The notes: generated by a model from the sequence alone, not told the origin. DNA of 64,000 nucleotides from a bacterium (GCA_030427205.1 JAUHXC010000006.1:1-64000), one strand, 5' to 3'; numbered from the stretch's first letter, positions 7,976-16,702 are shown. Translations and numbers: made by a program.

Positions 7976-9273
7976 TGGACCGTCGGCGGGCGCTGCAGCT
8001 CGGCGGCGCCATCGCGCTCGCCGGCGCCGGCGCCTGGACCTGGACTCGCCCGGCCCGCGACGCCCCATCCGCCGCCCGCCGGGTACCCGACCGGTCGGCG
8101 ATCGTCGATCGCCTGCGCACCACGCCCACCCGCGATATGCTCTCGCTCTCCGCCGAGCTCTTCGCCCGCGGCGTGACCCCCGAGGCGCTGCTGGGCGCGC
8201 TCTTCGTGGCCCCGGTTCTCACCGGCAGCGACAACGGCGACGTGCACAGCGTGCTGACCATCGAGCCGGTCGCCCGATGCATCGCGGCGCCGGGCATCGG
8301 CCCGCTCGAACGCCGCCTGGCGGTGGCCTGGGCCGTGAGCAATACCGCCGATTGGTTGCGGGACGACCGGCCGCCCGAGCCCGCCGACGGGCCGCGAGCC
8401 GGATCAGCCGAGACCGCCTGCGCCGCGATCGTCGAGCACATCGCCCACCGCGATGCCGCAGCGGCCGACCGGGCCGTCGTCGACAGCCTCGCGCTCGCCG
8501 GACCCGGCCCGACGGCGCGCGCCCTGGCCCTCGCCGGCCTCGACTCGCCGACCGACCCCCATCGCCTCATCTATCTCGAGCAGGCGCTGCGCGGCGTTCG
8601 ACGCTTCGAGGCCGCGCCGGCGCCGATGCTGCGTTCGGTGGCGCGCTACATGGCCCGCACCGCGTTGCCGCCCGACGCGCGGATCGAGCCGCGGCCGCCG
8701 CCGCTGGGCGCCACGGGGCGGGCGCCCGGCGGCGCGTCCGATGCGGCGACGACCCGCTGGCTGCTCGACGGCCTCGTCGCCGACCCCGACCTCGTGGGCG
8801 GCAGCGACCCGCCGCCCGGGCCCGCGTGGCACGCACTGACGGTGTGGGCGATGCGGGCGCTGCGCGCCAACCCGAGCGTCTCGGGCCCGGCGGTGCACGG
8901 CATCTCGTTGCTGCACGCGGCCCGCGGCGCGTGGCAGCGCGCGCGGGGCGACGCCGAGCGGCGTTTCATCCTCGGGCGAGCGGCGCGCTGGCTGGTCACC
9001 TTGGCGCCCTCGGGCGCCGATGCCCCGGGTGCCGGTGCCCCTGGCGTTGGCCTCGCGCCGAGCCCCGCCGGGTTGTTGGCCACCGTCGCCCGTGCGGGCA
9101 GCGATGCCCACGACTTCAAGTCGATCGTCGCCGCCCTCGAGCTGCGCGCTGCATTGCCCGAAATATGGCGCGGTGAAGCAGACGCCGCCGTGGCCAGCGC
9201 CCGCGTCGTGCGGGCGCCTGCGCCCTGGCCCCAACGGCCCCGCATGCAGGCGCTGCTCGCGTCGAGCGGGTGA
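7975..9273 (+). CDS. uncharacterised exported helical protein coupled to tldDE
   Basis: A 432-residue protein whose ATG overlaps the tldE stop (TGATG). It starts MDRRRALQLGGAIALAGAGAW: a twin-arginine-like motif followed by a mild hydrophobic stretch, as in Tat signal peptides or TAT-targeted single-anchor proteins. The remainder is alanine- and arginine-rich and almost entirely helical, with repeated pairs such as LALAGLDSPTDPHRLIYLEQAL and a motif PAVHGISLLHAARGAW that includes conserved-looking histidines. No family or catalytic motif was recognised. Its fixed place behind tldDE suggests a substrate, a cofactor-loading factor or an export-linked partner; all are inference. The Tat prediction needs checking because the residues before RR are short. 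Confidence 0.7.
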   Translation: MDRRRALQLGGAIALAGAGAWTWTRPARDAPSAARRVPDRSAIVDRLRTTPTRDMLSLSAELFARGVTPEALLGALFVAPVLTGSDNGDVHSVLTIEPVARCIAAPGIGPLERRLAVAWAVSNTADWLRDDRPPEPADGPRAGSAETACAAIVEHIAHRDAAAADRAVVDSLALAGPGPTARALALAGLDSPTDPHRLIYLEQALRGVRRFEAAPAPMLRSVARYMARTALPPDARIEPRPPPLGATGRAPGGASDAATTRWLLDGLVADPDLVGGSDPPPGPAWHALTVWAMRALRANPSVSGPAVHGISLLHAARGAWQRARGDAERRFILGRAARWLVTLAPSGADAPGAGAPGVGLAPSPAGLLATVARAGSDAHDFKSIVAALELRAALPEIWRGEADAAVASARVVRAPAPWPQRPRMQALLASSG

Positions 9274-9335
9274 TGTCCGTCGGGTCCGCAGCGGGCCCGC
9301 ATCGGGCATGGGATCCGAACAATGCCATTTTTCTC

Positions 9336-9365
9336 TTGACGGAAGAGTGATGGCATCGCTACCAA
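9336..9365 (+). promoter_or_regulatory. putative sigma70-type promoter with overlapping dyad
   Basis: TTGACG (9336-9341) and TACCAA (9360-9365) are separated by 18 bases. The -35 box lies in the middle of a dyad whose outer arms are ATGCCAT (9322-9328) and ATGGCAT (9350-9356) and inner arms CTCTT and AAGAG, so a repressor could cover it. Transcription would start near 9372. Matches are good but not exact, and no experimental support exists here. Confidence 0.4.
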
Positions 9366-9590
9366 TACCGGCGAGGCGACGCCTCGATGACATCCACCGA
9401 CGATACGCACGAGAGCAGACGACCGTGAACCACACGACCCGCATCAGCCACAGCTTCTCGAGCGCGCTGCCGTGCGCGACGAAGAGCGGTGCCGTGAAGG
9501 GCGATGTGTACGGCGGGCTCGATCTGCAGCGCAACGCACGCCCCGAAAGGCCCGGCGGGTCCAGGTAACCATCCACGGATGGTCCTCCGA

Positions 9591-9632
9591 CGCCCGCCGC
9601 TCTTCGTGAGCCGCGGGCGTTTCGCGTTTCTG
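9591..9632 (+). terminator. possible intrinsic terminator or attenuator
   Basis: Arms CGCCCGC (9591-9597) and GCGGGCG (9613-9619) enclose a 15-base loop and are followed by TTTCGCGTTTC. The T-tract is interrupted, so termination would be partial. With the promoter at 9336-9365 it would bound a transcript of about 250 bases. Confidence 0.3.
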
Positions 9633-9799
9633 GGGTCGACCGCCGCGACCCCGCTCACGCCGGCAGCCGCCGGCACGGCCCTCACGGGATGCCTCGCATC
9701 CCATTCATGTATTCGACAACCATGACTCCATGGGATGGCACCCGTGTGCCATCCACATGGCATCGACGACCTGTATCGACACACAGAGAGGAGGCCGCA

Positions 9800-10348
9800 A
9801 TGGACGTGCTCGTTTTGACCCATGCCTGGCGCCCGCTGCGGCGGGTCTCGTGGCAGCTCGCGTTTCAGTGGATCTTCGCCGGCCGGGCGGAGGTCATCGA
9901 GAACTACCCCGACCGGATGGTGCGCTCGGCCCACCGGGCGTGGCCGGTGCCGTCGATCGTGCGCTTCGTCAGGCGGGTCAAGCAGCGGTTCAGACCGCGC
10001 AAGATCACCTTCAACCGGCGCAACGTCTGGCTGCGTGACGAGGGCCGCTGCCAGTACTGCGGCCACGGCGTGCCCAGCGACGGCTTCACCTACGACCACG
10101 TCGTGCCCCGCAGCCGGGGCGGGCAAACCTCGTGGGAGAACATCGTCGTCGCCTGCCTGCCGTGCAACCAGTACAAGGCGGACCTGACCCCGGAGAAGGC
10201 CGGCATGCGGCTCGTCAAGACCCCGACCCGGCCGCGCAAGCTGCCGGCGCGGGGAGCCGCCGAGCTGCGGTGGCGCACCGGAATGCCCGCCTCCTGGCGG
10301 GACTACCTGGGCTCGGTGGCGTGGTGGACAGACGCCCTCGAGACCTGA
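9800..10348 (+). CDS. HNH endonuclease family protein
   Basis: A 182-residue protein with a strong Shine-Dalgarno (GAGAGGAGG, 9785-9793) before the ATG at 9800. It begins with a conserved lead, VLVLTHAWRPLRRVSWQLAF, then a zinc-ribbon HNH core: CQYCG, the catalytic histidine in FTYDHVVPRSRGG, the asparagine in WENIVVACLPCNQYK and the second cysteine pair CLPCN. This arrangement matches the stand-alone HNH proteins common in Myxococcota, Planctomycetes and Cyanobacteria, whose role is usually unknown. No restriction methylase, toxin domain or integrase is near, so a defence role is unsupported. The upstream 526-base structured interval may regulate it. Confidence 0.9.
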   Translation: MDVLVLTHAWRPLRRVSWQLAFQWIFAGRAEVIENYPDRMVRSAHRAWPVPSIVRFVRRVKQRFRPRKITFNRRNVWLRDEGRCQYCGHGVPSDGFTYDHVVPRSRGGQTSWENIVVACLPCNQYKADLTPEKAGMRLVKTPTRPRKLPARGAAELRWRTGMPASWRDYLGSVAWWTDALET

Positions 10349-10352
10349 TGCA

Positions 10353-10388
10353 CGCGGGCGATCGACGCATCGGCGTCGGTCGCCCGCG
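10353..10388. terminator. bidirectional hairpin terminator between convergent genes
   Basis: A 16-bp stem with one G-T pair: arms 10353-10368 and 10373-10388, loop ATCG. It lies between the stop of the HNH gene (10348) and the stop of the convergent dehydrogenase gene (10400). No T-tract is present, which is common in GC-rich genomes. Confidence 0.75.
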
Positions 10389-10399
10389 GCGCGTCTGCT

Positions 10400-11227
10400 T
10401 CAGCCCGCGTCCGCCGGGCGATCGAGCTTCTTGTACATCTGGCCGGCCACCAGCCGGTTGACCAGCCGATAGATCGGGCTGGGCGTGATGCGCCCGATGT
10501 TGATCATCAACCACGCGGCGAAGCCGGGGATGATCAGCGCCTTATTGCGCCGTAGCCCGCGCAGGGCCACCCGCGCGCAGTGGGCGGCGCTGATTTCGAA
10601 GGCGGCCGGCGTCGACATGCCGAAGGGGTTCTCGGCGACCGCCTCGAACTCGGTGGCCACCGGCCCCGGACACAGCTCACTCACCGAGATGTCGTAGCGG
10701 GCCAGCTCGGCGCGCAGCGAAGCGGTGAAGCCGTGCACGTAGTGCTTGGTGGCGACGTAGGCGCTGAACATGGGCATCGTCAGCAGGCCGAAGCCGCTGC
10801 TCACGTTGAGGATGGCCCCGCGCCGGCGGGCGACCATCGCCGGCACCACCGCCCGCGCCATCGCCGTGAAGCCGAGCACGTTGACCCCCACCATGCGATC
10901 GATCTTCGCCGGATCGGCCGTGGCGAGCGGGCCGATGTCGCCCATGCCCGCGTTGTTGATCAAGACGTCGATGCGCCCGAAGCGGGTGACGACCTCGGCG
11001 ACGAGGTTGCGGGCGTTCTCGCTCTCGCTGAGGTCGCACGGGCTGACCGCGACCCCCAGGTTGGGGTGGGCCGCGCGCAGCTCGGCGGCGAGGGCTTCGA
11101 GTCGGTCCTCGCGGCGGGCGACGAGCACCAGCACCTCGGCCCGGCTCGCCAGCTGGCGGGCGAACTCGGCCCCGATGCCCGACGAGGCGCCGGTCACGAT
11201 GATGATGCCTTCGATGGGGCTGTGCAT
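10400..11227 (-). CDS. short-chain dehydrogenase/reductase
   Basis: A 275-residue classical SDR. The cofactor loop is VTGASSGIGAEFARQLA near residue 10, followed by the NNAG motif (INNAGMGDIG), the catalytic serine in LNVSSGFGLL and the YVATKHYVHGF YxxxK pair. The VLVARREDRLE segment after the second strand, with basic residues, favours NADPH. The C-terminal 50 residues, with a hydrophobic stretch AAWLMINIGRI, look membrane-associated, as in the SDRs linked to lipid metabolism. The ATG at 11227 places the glycine loop at the normal distance; no clear Shine-Dalgarno was seen. It stands alone, convergent with the HNH gene. The substrate cannot be named. Confidence 0.93.
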   Translation of the reverse strand: MHSPIEGIIIVTGASSGIGAEFARQLASRAEVLVLVARREDRLEALAAELRAAHPNLGVAVSPCDLSESENARNLVAEVVTRFGRIDVLINNAGMGDIGPLATADPAKIDRMVGVNVLGFTAMARAVVPAMVARRRGAILNVSSGFGLLTMPMFSAYVATKHYVHGFTASLRAELARYDISVSELCPGPVATEFEAVAENPFGMSTPAAFEISAAHCARVALRGLRRNKALIIPGFAAWLMINIGRITPSPIYRLVNRLVAGQMYKKLDRPADAG

Positions 11228-11463
11228 GGGGCCGACGATACGGCATCGGCCCGTACAGCGCGAGCGCAGTGATGCCCGCCAGGGCATCTGGGCGGCAGCC
11301 GGTGGTCAGCCGAGAGCGGGGCAGGGCACGGGCAGGGCTGGGGCCACTGCTGCCCACGGGCGGGCGCCCGGGGGGCTCTGCGGGGCAATGTGGTGGGGTG
11401 TTGCGGCGGAGTGTTGCTGACCGGCGCTGCTGCCGGCGTTGCTGCGTCGATCCGCCGACGGGC

Positions 11464-14400
11464 TCAGGGCGAGTAGGGGTCGCCGAAGTTCATCATCGGC
11501 GAGAGGTCGGCCATGATCTTGATCAGCTCGATGTGATCGTAGAGGTAGGCCCGCGCGCTCGGCCGCAGCGCGTCGGGGAAGTCCGCGGCGCACTCCTCCT
11601 GCTCGGGGTCGCACAGGTCGCTGTTGCGGTACAGCCGCCACGCGCGGTCGATGACGCCGTGGCCGGCGCCCATGCGGTCTTCGAAGCGCAGCGCGCCGTA
11701 GAGCAGGCCGCTGTTCGGGTCGCGGAAGGTGACCATGTCGCTGGCCTCGAGCTGCGGCGCATCACCGGTGCCGAGCACGAAGATGCGCGACTCGTCGCGG
11801 AAGCTCTGATCATAGTTCTCGAAGAAGCGGGCCTGACCGAGCACCTGCCAGTAGAGCTGCACGGTGAAAGTGGCGAACGGGTCGAGCGGCCGGTCGGACA
11901 GCTCTTCGAGCGGGCCGGCGTAGTTGGGCCAGACCACCCGCCCGTCTTCGAGGCGCGGGGCCACGGCGCGGAAGTCGCCGTTGGTCAGCGCGGCGCTGAT
12001 CTTCGAAATCTGGTTGGGGAAGGTGCTGTAGAAGCTGACCTCCCACTCGCGCAGGTCCTCGGGCGAGGAGCGGGCGACGAAGTTGGTCTCCGAGTCGGAC
12101 AGCGCCTCGATGGCCATGATCTTGTCGAGGTAGAAGCCGACGTGGTGCAGGCACTCGTGCCAGAAGTAGCCGCACTCCCGGTCGCCGCCCTGGAAGCCCC
12201 AGTCGGTCGAGAAGTAGCGCCCCTGGGTGACGTCGACGTTCGGCGCGCCGAGGCTGTTGATCTTGCCCAGCTGCGGGATGCCGTCGGGGGTGAAGCGGTT
12301 GAGGCCATAGCTGCCGACGTCGGGCATCAGGACGGTCTGCACCAGGTAGTTGAACGCGTTCTGCACACCCCAGGTCTTCATGCCCCAGCCGTTGACCGGG
12401 TCGCTGTAGAACTGCTCGAGCTGCGCGGGGCTGTAGAACTGCGGCAGCAGCGCGGCGTACAGGCCGTAGAGGTCGTGCCACTTCTTCATGCGGTTGTAGA
12501 TCCGGCCGTACCACCGCGACACGTAGTTGAAGTGGGTGTTGGTGATGCTGCCCCGCGGGAAGTTGCGCTGGATGTACCAGGTGTTGAGGTCGTCGATGAT
12601 GTGCTTCATGCGCTCGCCGGGGTCGGCGCCGTAGTCGCGGGTCAGGCACGAGTCGCTGAGGTTGGCCCGGCTGTGCGAGCAGTAGATGTAGGGCACCCGC
12701 ACCTTCTCCTCGCTGCCGACGGTGGCCGTCGAGAAGTCGGCGGACAAGGCCTCGACGTCCACCAGCCGGCGGTTGTCCTGGGCGTAGAGCAGCTCGCCCA
12801 TGCGGTTGAAGAAGCTGGTGTAGTGCGTCGCCCGCGGGCCGCTGCCGGCGAACTGGATGATGTCGCCGTCGGTCTCGAACCAGTCGCGGAACTCACCCGG
12901 CGCGACCGGGCCGTGGTCGTCGAAGACCTCGACCTTGCCGGCGTAGCCGAACAGGATCGCCGCGCGGTCGTACTTGCCCACGCCGCGGCCGTCGATGGTG
13001 TAGCGGCCGGCGTAGTCCATCACCGAGCTGTAGGCGTGGTTGTAGATCTTGGCGTCGATCTCTTCCTGGGTGATCGGGTCGTGACCCGCCGCGCGGGGGC
13101 CGACGTTGCCGTCGTCGCGGATGTGCCAGTACTCGTCGTGGTAGTTGATGGCGTCGTCCGATCCGCCGAAGTTGTGCATCAGCCCCAGGCTGTGGCCCAC
13201 CTCGTGGGCCAGCACCGCGGTGTAGATGGCGTTGCGGGCGAACTCGTAGACCTCTTCGGGGCTCTTGCCCTGCAGGTCACGGGCGAGGCCCATCAGCGCG
13301 TCGTCGGCCATCTCGGGCAGGTACTTGTTGTAGCGGGCCGCCAGATCGGTGCGGATCTGCTCGCGCTGCTTCATCATCTGGCCCAGGCCGCCGCGGGCGA
13401 CGCTGACCTGATCGAGCACGTCGTCGGTGACCGGCATGTGCGGGTCGTGGCCGGTGGCGGCGAGCAGCTCGTTGTCGATGAGCAGGTCTTCGATGTAGGT
13501 GCCTTCGAGCTGCGACAGCCGGCCCTTCGAGCTGTTGCGGTCGCCGGCCATCAGCCCCATGCGGTGCATGCCCTCCCAGAACGGATCGAGGAAGGCCTCG
13601 ACCCCGTGCTCGGCCATGTAGGCCTCGTCGGCGGGGGTGATCTGGTAGCGCATGCCCGACCAGAGCTGAGCCACCGGACCCTGGGTCATCTGCTCGATCA
13701 TGTAGCCGGCCTCGTCGAGGTCGAAGGTGGTCGACAGCGCGCCGCTGTCGCTCTGCACCGCGTCCCGCCAGCCGGCGAGGTCGACGCCGTCGATGTACTC
13801 GGTCGAGCTGCGGGTGCCGTTGAGCAGCTCGAGCATCTCCTGCACCTGATAGGCGGCCAGGTTGTTGTGGTGGTAGACGTAGCCCATGCCGCTGATGATC
13901 TCGCCGGTCTCGGGGTCGTTATTCGACGGCCCGAGGCCCAGCAGGCCATAGGTCATGTACTTGGGCACGTAGGCCATGAACGAGTAGCGAATGTCGCCCA
14001 GGCGGGGCGAGGTGCCGGGAACACCACACTCGCTGGGGTCACCCTCGGCGATGGGGTTGTTCTCGCAGAGGATGAACGCGGGGCCGTCGGGCTGGTGGCC
14101 GAGCGCGACGACCGCGTCGGTGAAGATCGTATTCCACTGGTCGGCGACGTTGCGCGCGATGGGCTTGAGGTCGTCGGGGAAGTCGCGGTTGACGTGGTAG
14201 ACGATCGGCCGCAGCTCGCGCTCGGCGTAGGGGATCGGATCGCCGTTGGCGTCCCACCAGCGCTTCCAGATGTTGTGCCGGTTGAGGAACCGCTTCTTGG
14301 TCTGCTGCCGGATGCCGGTCTGGTCGTCGTAGGTCATCCGGTCGGTGGTGAAGAAGCCGAAGACCTCGGTCGACTTGCCCTCGTAGCGCAGCGGCTCGTA

Positions 14401-15174
14401 CTGGTGCTCGGGGTCGATCTTCTTGAAGCTGTTGCGGATGGTGAACTCACCCGCGCCGCACTCGTCGAACTCGTTGCCGAACAGCCAGCAGATGGGGATC
14501 GTGCCGTAGCCGGGGTAGTCGAAGGTGCCGGCCTTGGCGAACAGCTTGTTGGTGACGTCGAAGTAGCTGCCGTCCGGCTCGAAGTACGGCGCGTCGGGGT
14601 GGCGCAGGCCGGTGTCGGGGTCGATCTCCTGCACGTAGTACGGCACGGGCTCGACCGACTGCGCCTCGAACGACATCGCGTAGTTGTGCACGTTGTTCTG
14701 CGACCAGTCGACGCGGATGTAGTCTCGCTGGTACCAGGGGCGGTCGCGGGTATTCTCCTCGCGGATGTTGAGCTGCTCGCCGGTGGTCGGGTTGTAGGCG
14801 TTCTGGATGTCGAAGTGGCTCAGGATGCGGTACGCCGCCACCACTTCGCCCTCGTACTGATCGCCCTCTTCGGCTTTGCGGTCGGCGCCCTCGATGAGCT
14901 CCGTGCTGCGCCGGGCGTAGAGCCAGTTCTCCTGGATGTCCCAGCGGATCTTGCGCATGCCGCCGTGGTCGGTGTCGCCGACGTGGGTGAACCCGTTGGC
15001 GGCCGGCACGTCGACGACGGTGCGCACGTAGTACCACTCGCCGTCGAACTGCGCCTTGGAGAGCGCGTTGGGCTGCACCCGGTCGATCACCGGGCGCTCC
15101 TCGGCGCAGCCGAAGAGCAGCGCGGTCGACAAGAGCGCGCCGAGCGCGCCGATCAAATGACGGGGATGCATCAT
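11464..15174 (-). CDS. giant zinc-dependent metzincin-like lipoprotein protease
   Basis: A 1236-residue exported protein. The ATG at 15174 overlaps the stop of the upstream gene (ATGA) and follows GGAGGAGG. Residues 1-23 end in the lipobox LLFGCAE. The zinc site is HEVGHSLGLMHNF (His657, His661, His667), with a Met-turn SSVMDYAG near residue 716: the metzincin arrangement of the DUF4953/DUF5117-type proteases. A second HExxH-like sequence, WHECLHHVG (His1006-His1010), occurs in the C-terminal third. Long aromatic-rich stretches before the zinc site resemble a large beta-rich pro- or substrate-binding region. Lipid anchoring points to cell-surface proteolysis, for example of prey or matrix proteins; that role is inferred. 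It is translated in step with a barrel protein. Confidence 0.92.
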   Translation of the reverse strand: MMHPRHLIGALGALLSTALLFGCAEERPVIDRVQPNALSKAQFDGEWYYVRTVVDVPAANGFTHVGDTDHGGMRKIRWDIQENWLYARRSTELIEGADRKAEEGDQYEGEVVAAYRILSHFDIQNAYNPTTGEQLNIREENTRDRPWYQRDYIRVDWSQNNVHNYAMSFEAQSVEPVPYYVQEIDPDTGLRHPDAPYFEPDGSYFDVTNKLFAKAGTFDYPGYGTIPICWLFGNEFDECGAGEFTIRNSFKKIDPEHQYEPLRYEGKSTEVFGFFTTDRMTYDDQTGIRQQTKKRFLNRHNIWKRWWDANGDPIPYAERELRPIVYHVNRDFPDDLKPIARNVADQWNTIFTDAVVALGHQPDGPAFILCENNPIAEGDPSECGVPGTSPRLGDIRYSFMAYVPKYMTYGLLGLGPSNNDPETGEIISGMGYVYHHNNLAAYQVQEMLELLNGTRSSTEYIDGVDLAGWRDAVQSDSGALSTTFDLDEAGYMIEQMTQGPVAQLWSGMRYQITPADEAYMAEHGVEAFLDPFWEGMHRMGLMAGDRNSSKGRLSQLEGTYIEDLLIDNELLAATGHDPHMPVTDDVLDQVSVARGGLGQMMKQREQIRTDLAARYNKYLPEMADDALMGLARDLQGKSPEEVYEFARNAIYTAVLAHEVGHSLGLMHNFGGSDDAINYHDEYWHIRDDGNVGPRAAGHDPITQEEIDAKIYNHAYSSVMDYAGRYTIDGRGVGKYDRAAILFGYAGKVEVFDDHGPVAPGEFRDWFETDGDIIQFAGSGPRATHYTSFFNRMGELLYAQDNRRLVDVEALSADFSTATVGSEEKVRVPYIYCSHSRANLSDSCLTRDYGADPGERMKHIIDDLNTWYIQRNFPRGSITNTHFNYVSRWYGRIYNRMKKWHDLYGLYAALLPQFYSPAQLEQFYSDPVNGWGMKTWGVQNAFNYLVQTVLMPDVGSYGLNRFTPDGIPQLGKINSLGAPNVDVTQGRYFSTDWGFQGGDRECGYFWHECLHHVGFYLDKIMAIEALSDSETNFVARSSPEDLREWEVSFYSTFPNQISKISAALTNGDFRAVAPRLEDGRVVWPNYAGPLEELSDRPLDPFATFTVQLYWQVLGQARFFENYDQSFRDESRIFVLGTGDAPQLEASDMVTFRDPNSGLLYGALRFEDRMGAGHGVIDRAWRLYRNSDLCDPEQEECAADFPDALRPSARAYLYDHIELIKIMADLSPMMNFGDPYSP

Positions 15175-16202
15175 CCCTCCTCCGAGGTCAGCAGGCCGGC
15201 GATATCGAGTCGCAGGTCGAGGTAGGCCTGGGTAAAGCGGTTGTAGAACGGGGTGTAGGCGGTCTGGTCGGGGGCCAGCTGCGGGTGGAAGCTCGAGACG
15301 CCGAGGCCCACCGACAGGCCGCGGAACGGGCCGACGGTCAGCTCGGCGTCGGCGCTCTGGGCGTAGCGCTCGTGGGCCGGGGCCACCGTGGGATCGGCGG
15401 CATCGGCCGCCAGGGACAGGTCGTAGAGGTGGCTGACGTAGAGGCCCACGCCGCCGCCGACCGTCAGCCAGTCGAGCACCGACAGCGAGAGCCCCACCCG
15501 GTGGCCGTGCTGCCAGCGGGTATTGCGCACGCCGGTATGGCTCAGCTCGGCGCACTCGGCCCCGCGACAGGTGGGGATGAGCGGCGCCTCGCGGGACGGG
15601 GTCGTGAACTCGTGCAGGTTCACCCGCAGCGAGCCGCTGTAGCTCAGCCCCAGGCCTTCGAGCACCGGAAAGCGATGGCTGACCGAGATCGACGGCCGGA
15701 TGCCCAGCTGCAGGGTCGCGGCCTGCGACGGCTTGCTGGTGGGCAGGGAGAACGCGAGGCCGGCGCCGATCCGCGTGCCGATGCCCGGCAGGGTGATGCC
15801 GGGGGTCGACGCGCTGAGGGTCAGGTCGTCGAACCACCACTCGCCCTCGGCGGTGGTGATGTCGCTCTCGGTGATCTCGCGCACGACCGAGATCGAGGCG
15901 CCCACCGACAGCGCGTCGAGCACCCGGAAGCGCGGCGCGATGCCGATCCCGACCGCGTAGTACGGGTTCCAGGTCAGCGAGTTGCTGCGATCCAGCTCCC
16001 AGACGTTGGCCTGATTGAGCAGGTTGATGCGGCTGCCGGCCCACCGATCGAGCGCCGACGAGGGCGTCTCGGGGGTGGCCGTCGCCGCGACTTCGGCGTC
16101 GCCCGTCACCGCGTCGGCGTCGGGCTCGCCCTGCGCCGACGCGTGGCCGGCGCCGAGCGCCAGCAACGCGAGGGGCAGCCAGGGGCGAGTGGGGGGTCTC
16201 AT
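15171..16202 (-). CDS. outer-membrane beta-barrel-like protein coupled to the metalloprotease
   Basis: A 343-residue protein with a signal peptide (MRPPTRPWLPLALLALGAGHASAQ) and GGAGG just before the ATG. After a short threonine/alanine-rich linker come many amphipathic strands with alternating residues and aromatic girdles (LSVGASISVVREI, RIGAGLAFSLPT, VGLSLSVLDWLTVGGGVGLYV), ending in AYLDLRLDIAGLL, as in transporters of the outer-membrane barrel class. Two cysteines (PTCRGAECAEL) may form a loop disulphide. Its stop codon overlaps the protease start, so equal synthesis and perhaps a physical complex or export link is likely. No specific family was recognised. Confidence 0.8.
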   Translation of the reverse strand: MRPPTRPWLPLALLALGAGHASAQGEPDADAVTGDAEVAATATPETPSSALDRWAGSRINLLNQANVWELDRSNSLTWNPYYAVGIGIAPRFRVLDALSVGASISVVREITESDITTAEGEWWFDDLTLSASTPGITLPGIGTRIGAGLAFSLPTSKPSQAATLQLGIRPSISVSHRFPVLEGLGLSYSGSLRVNLHEFTTPSREAPLIPTCRGAECAELSHTGVRNTRWQHGHRVGLSLSVLDWLTVGGGVGLYVSHLYDLSLAADAADPTVAPAHERYAQSADAELTVGPFRGLSVGLGVSSFHPQLAPDQTAYTPFYNRFTQAYLDLRLDIAGLLTSEEG

Positions 16203-16702
16203 CGGGCCTCCGGTCTCGGGGGATCGGCGAGCAGGTACGGCGCCGATCGACCCCAGAGTCGAAAAAAGCAGGCCCGGACCCTAAGGAGGCGTGGTGAGCA
16301 GCGGCAAGGGCAGCTTGTTGCACCCGCGGCGGCGGCGCGCGGGGCGCCGGGCTCAACGCCCGGTCGGGGTGGGGGAGGCCCCGCGCGTTCGGCGGCGCAG
16401 GCGGATCATCACCTGGAAGATGCGAACCCACGTCTCGAACCAGGCATCGCGCTGCGCGTTCATCGGCGAACTCCCCGGGGGTCTGGCCCCCGCGTGTCTG
16501 CTCTTGTGTTCAGTGTTCTGATAGCACCGGCGGCGCGAGACATGCTCCTGAAGACTGGCTGACGGCCTGTGCCCGATCCCACCGATGCCCGTCGCCCGTA
16601 TCGTCTCTGCTTGCGTCCCGGGCCCCGGTGACTACCATCGGGGGCGCGCTCTGCAGCGCGTCCGGCGTCACCGAGGACCCGGCGTCACCAAGGAGTAAGT
16701 CG
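16203..16702. other. 500-base interval between divergent genes, mostly without genes
   Basis: This separates the barrel-protein gene (minus) from the CBS-pair gene (plus) and must hold both promoters, but no box stood out. It contains one credible small minus-strand frame (16353-16463) and a hairpin CGGGGG-TCTGG-CCCCCG at 16476-16492 next to that frame's Shine-Dalgarno. Nothing else was recognised. Confidence 0.6.
16353..16463 (-). CDS. possible small basic amphipathic protein (36 residues)
   Basis: The frame runs from ATG 16463 to TGA 16353. GGGGAG lies six to seven bases before the ATG. The product has an amphipathic helix (WFETWVRIFQVMIRLRRR) with aromatic and aliphatic residues on one face and five arginines, then a loose proline/threonine tail. 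Such peptides often bind membranes or a protein partner. A G/C hairpin at 16476-16492 abuts the ribosome-binding site and could mask it. The evidence is the ribosome-binding site plus the non-random amphipathic pattern; conservation is untested. Confidence 0.4.
   Translation of the reverse strand: MNAQRDAWFETWVRIFQVMIRLRRRTRGASPTPTGR

Larger units (their letters stand above)
9274..9799 (+). other. 526-base gene-free interval rich in perfect hairpins
   Basis: No convincing coding frame was found on either strand; the short open frames lack Shine-Dalgarno sequences and continue neighbouring shadows. Instead it holds five inverted repeats: 9322-9356 (7-bp outer and 5-bp inner arms), 9568-9583 (7 bp, loop AC), 9591-9619 (7 bp followed by T-rich sequence), 9686-9702 (7 bp, loop CTC) and 9733-9754 (9 bp, loop CCGT). 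Three of them share a GGATGG/GGATGC core. A sigma70-like promoter lies within the first. It may encode a small RNA or a structured leader for the HNH gene. Confidence 0.6.

Noticed and set aside
9359..9576. Short open frames in the gene-free interval before the HNH gene
   Set aside because: They have no Shine-Dalgarno, no motif, and run on from frames opposite or beside real genes; the hairpins explain the stretch better.
9800..10348. HNH gene as part of a defence or homing system
   Set aside because: No methylase, intron, intein, integrase or defence partner is near; such solitary HNH genes are common in the group.
11269..15225. A 1318-codon open frame on the plus strand
   Set aside because: It lies opposite the metalloprotease gene and has val/asp/his-rich low-information sequence with no domain; the minus strand has the zinc site and lipobox.
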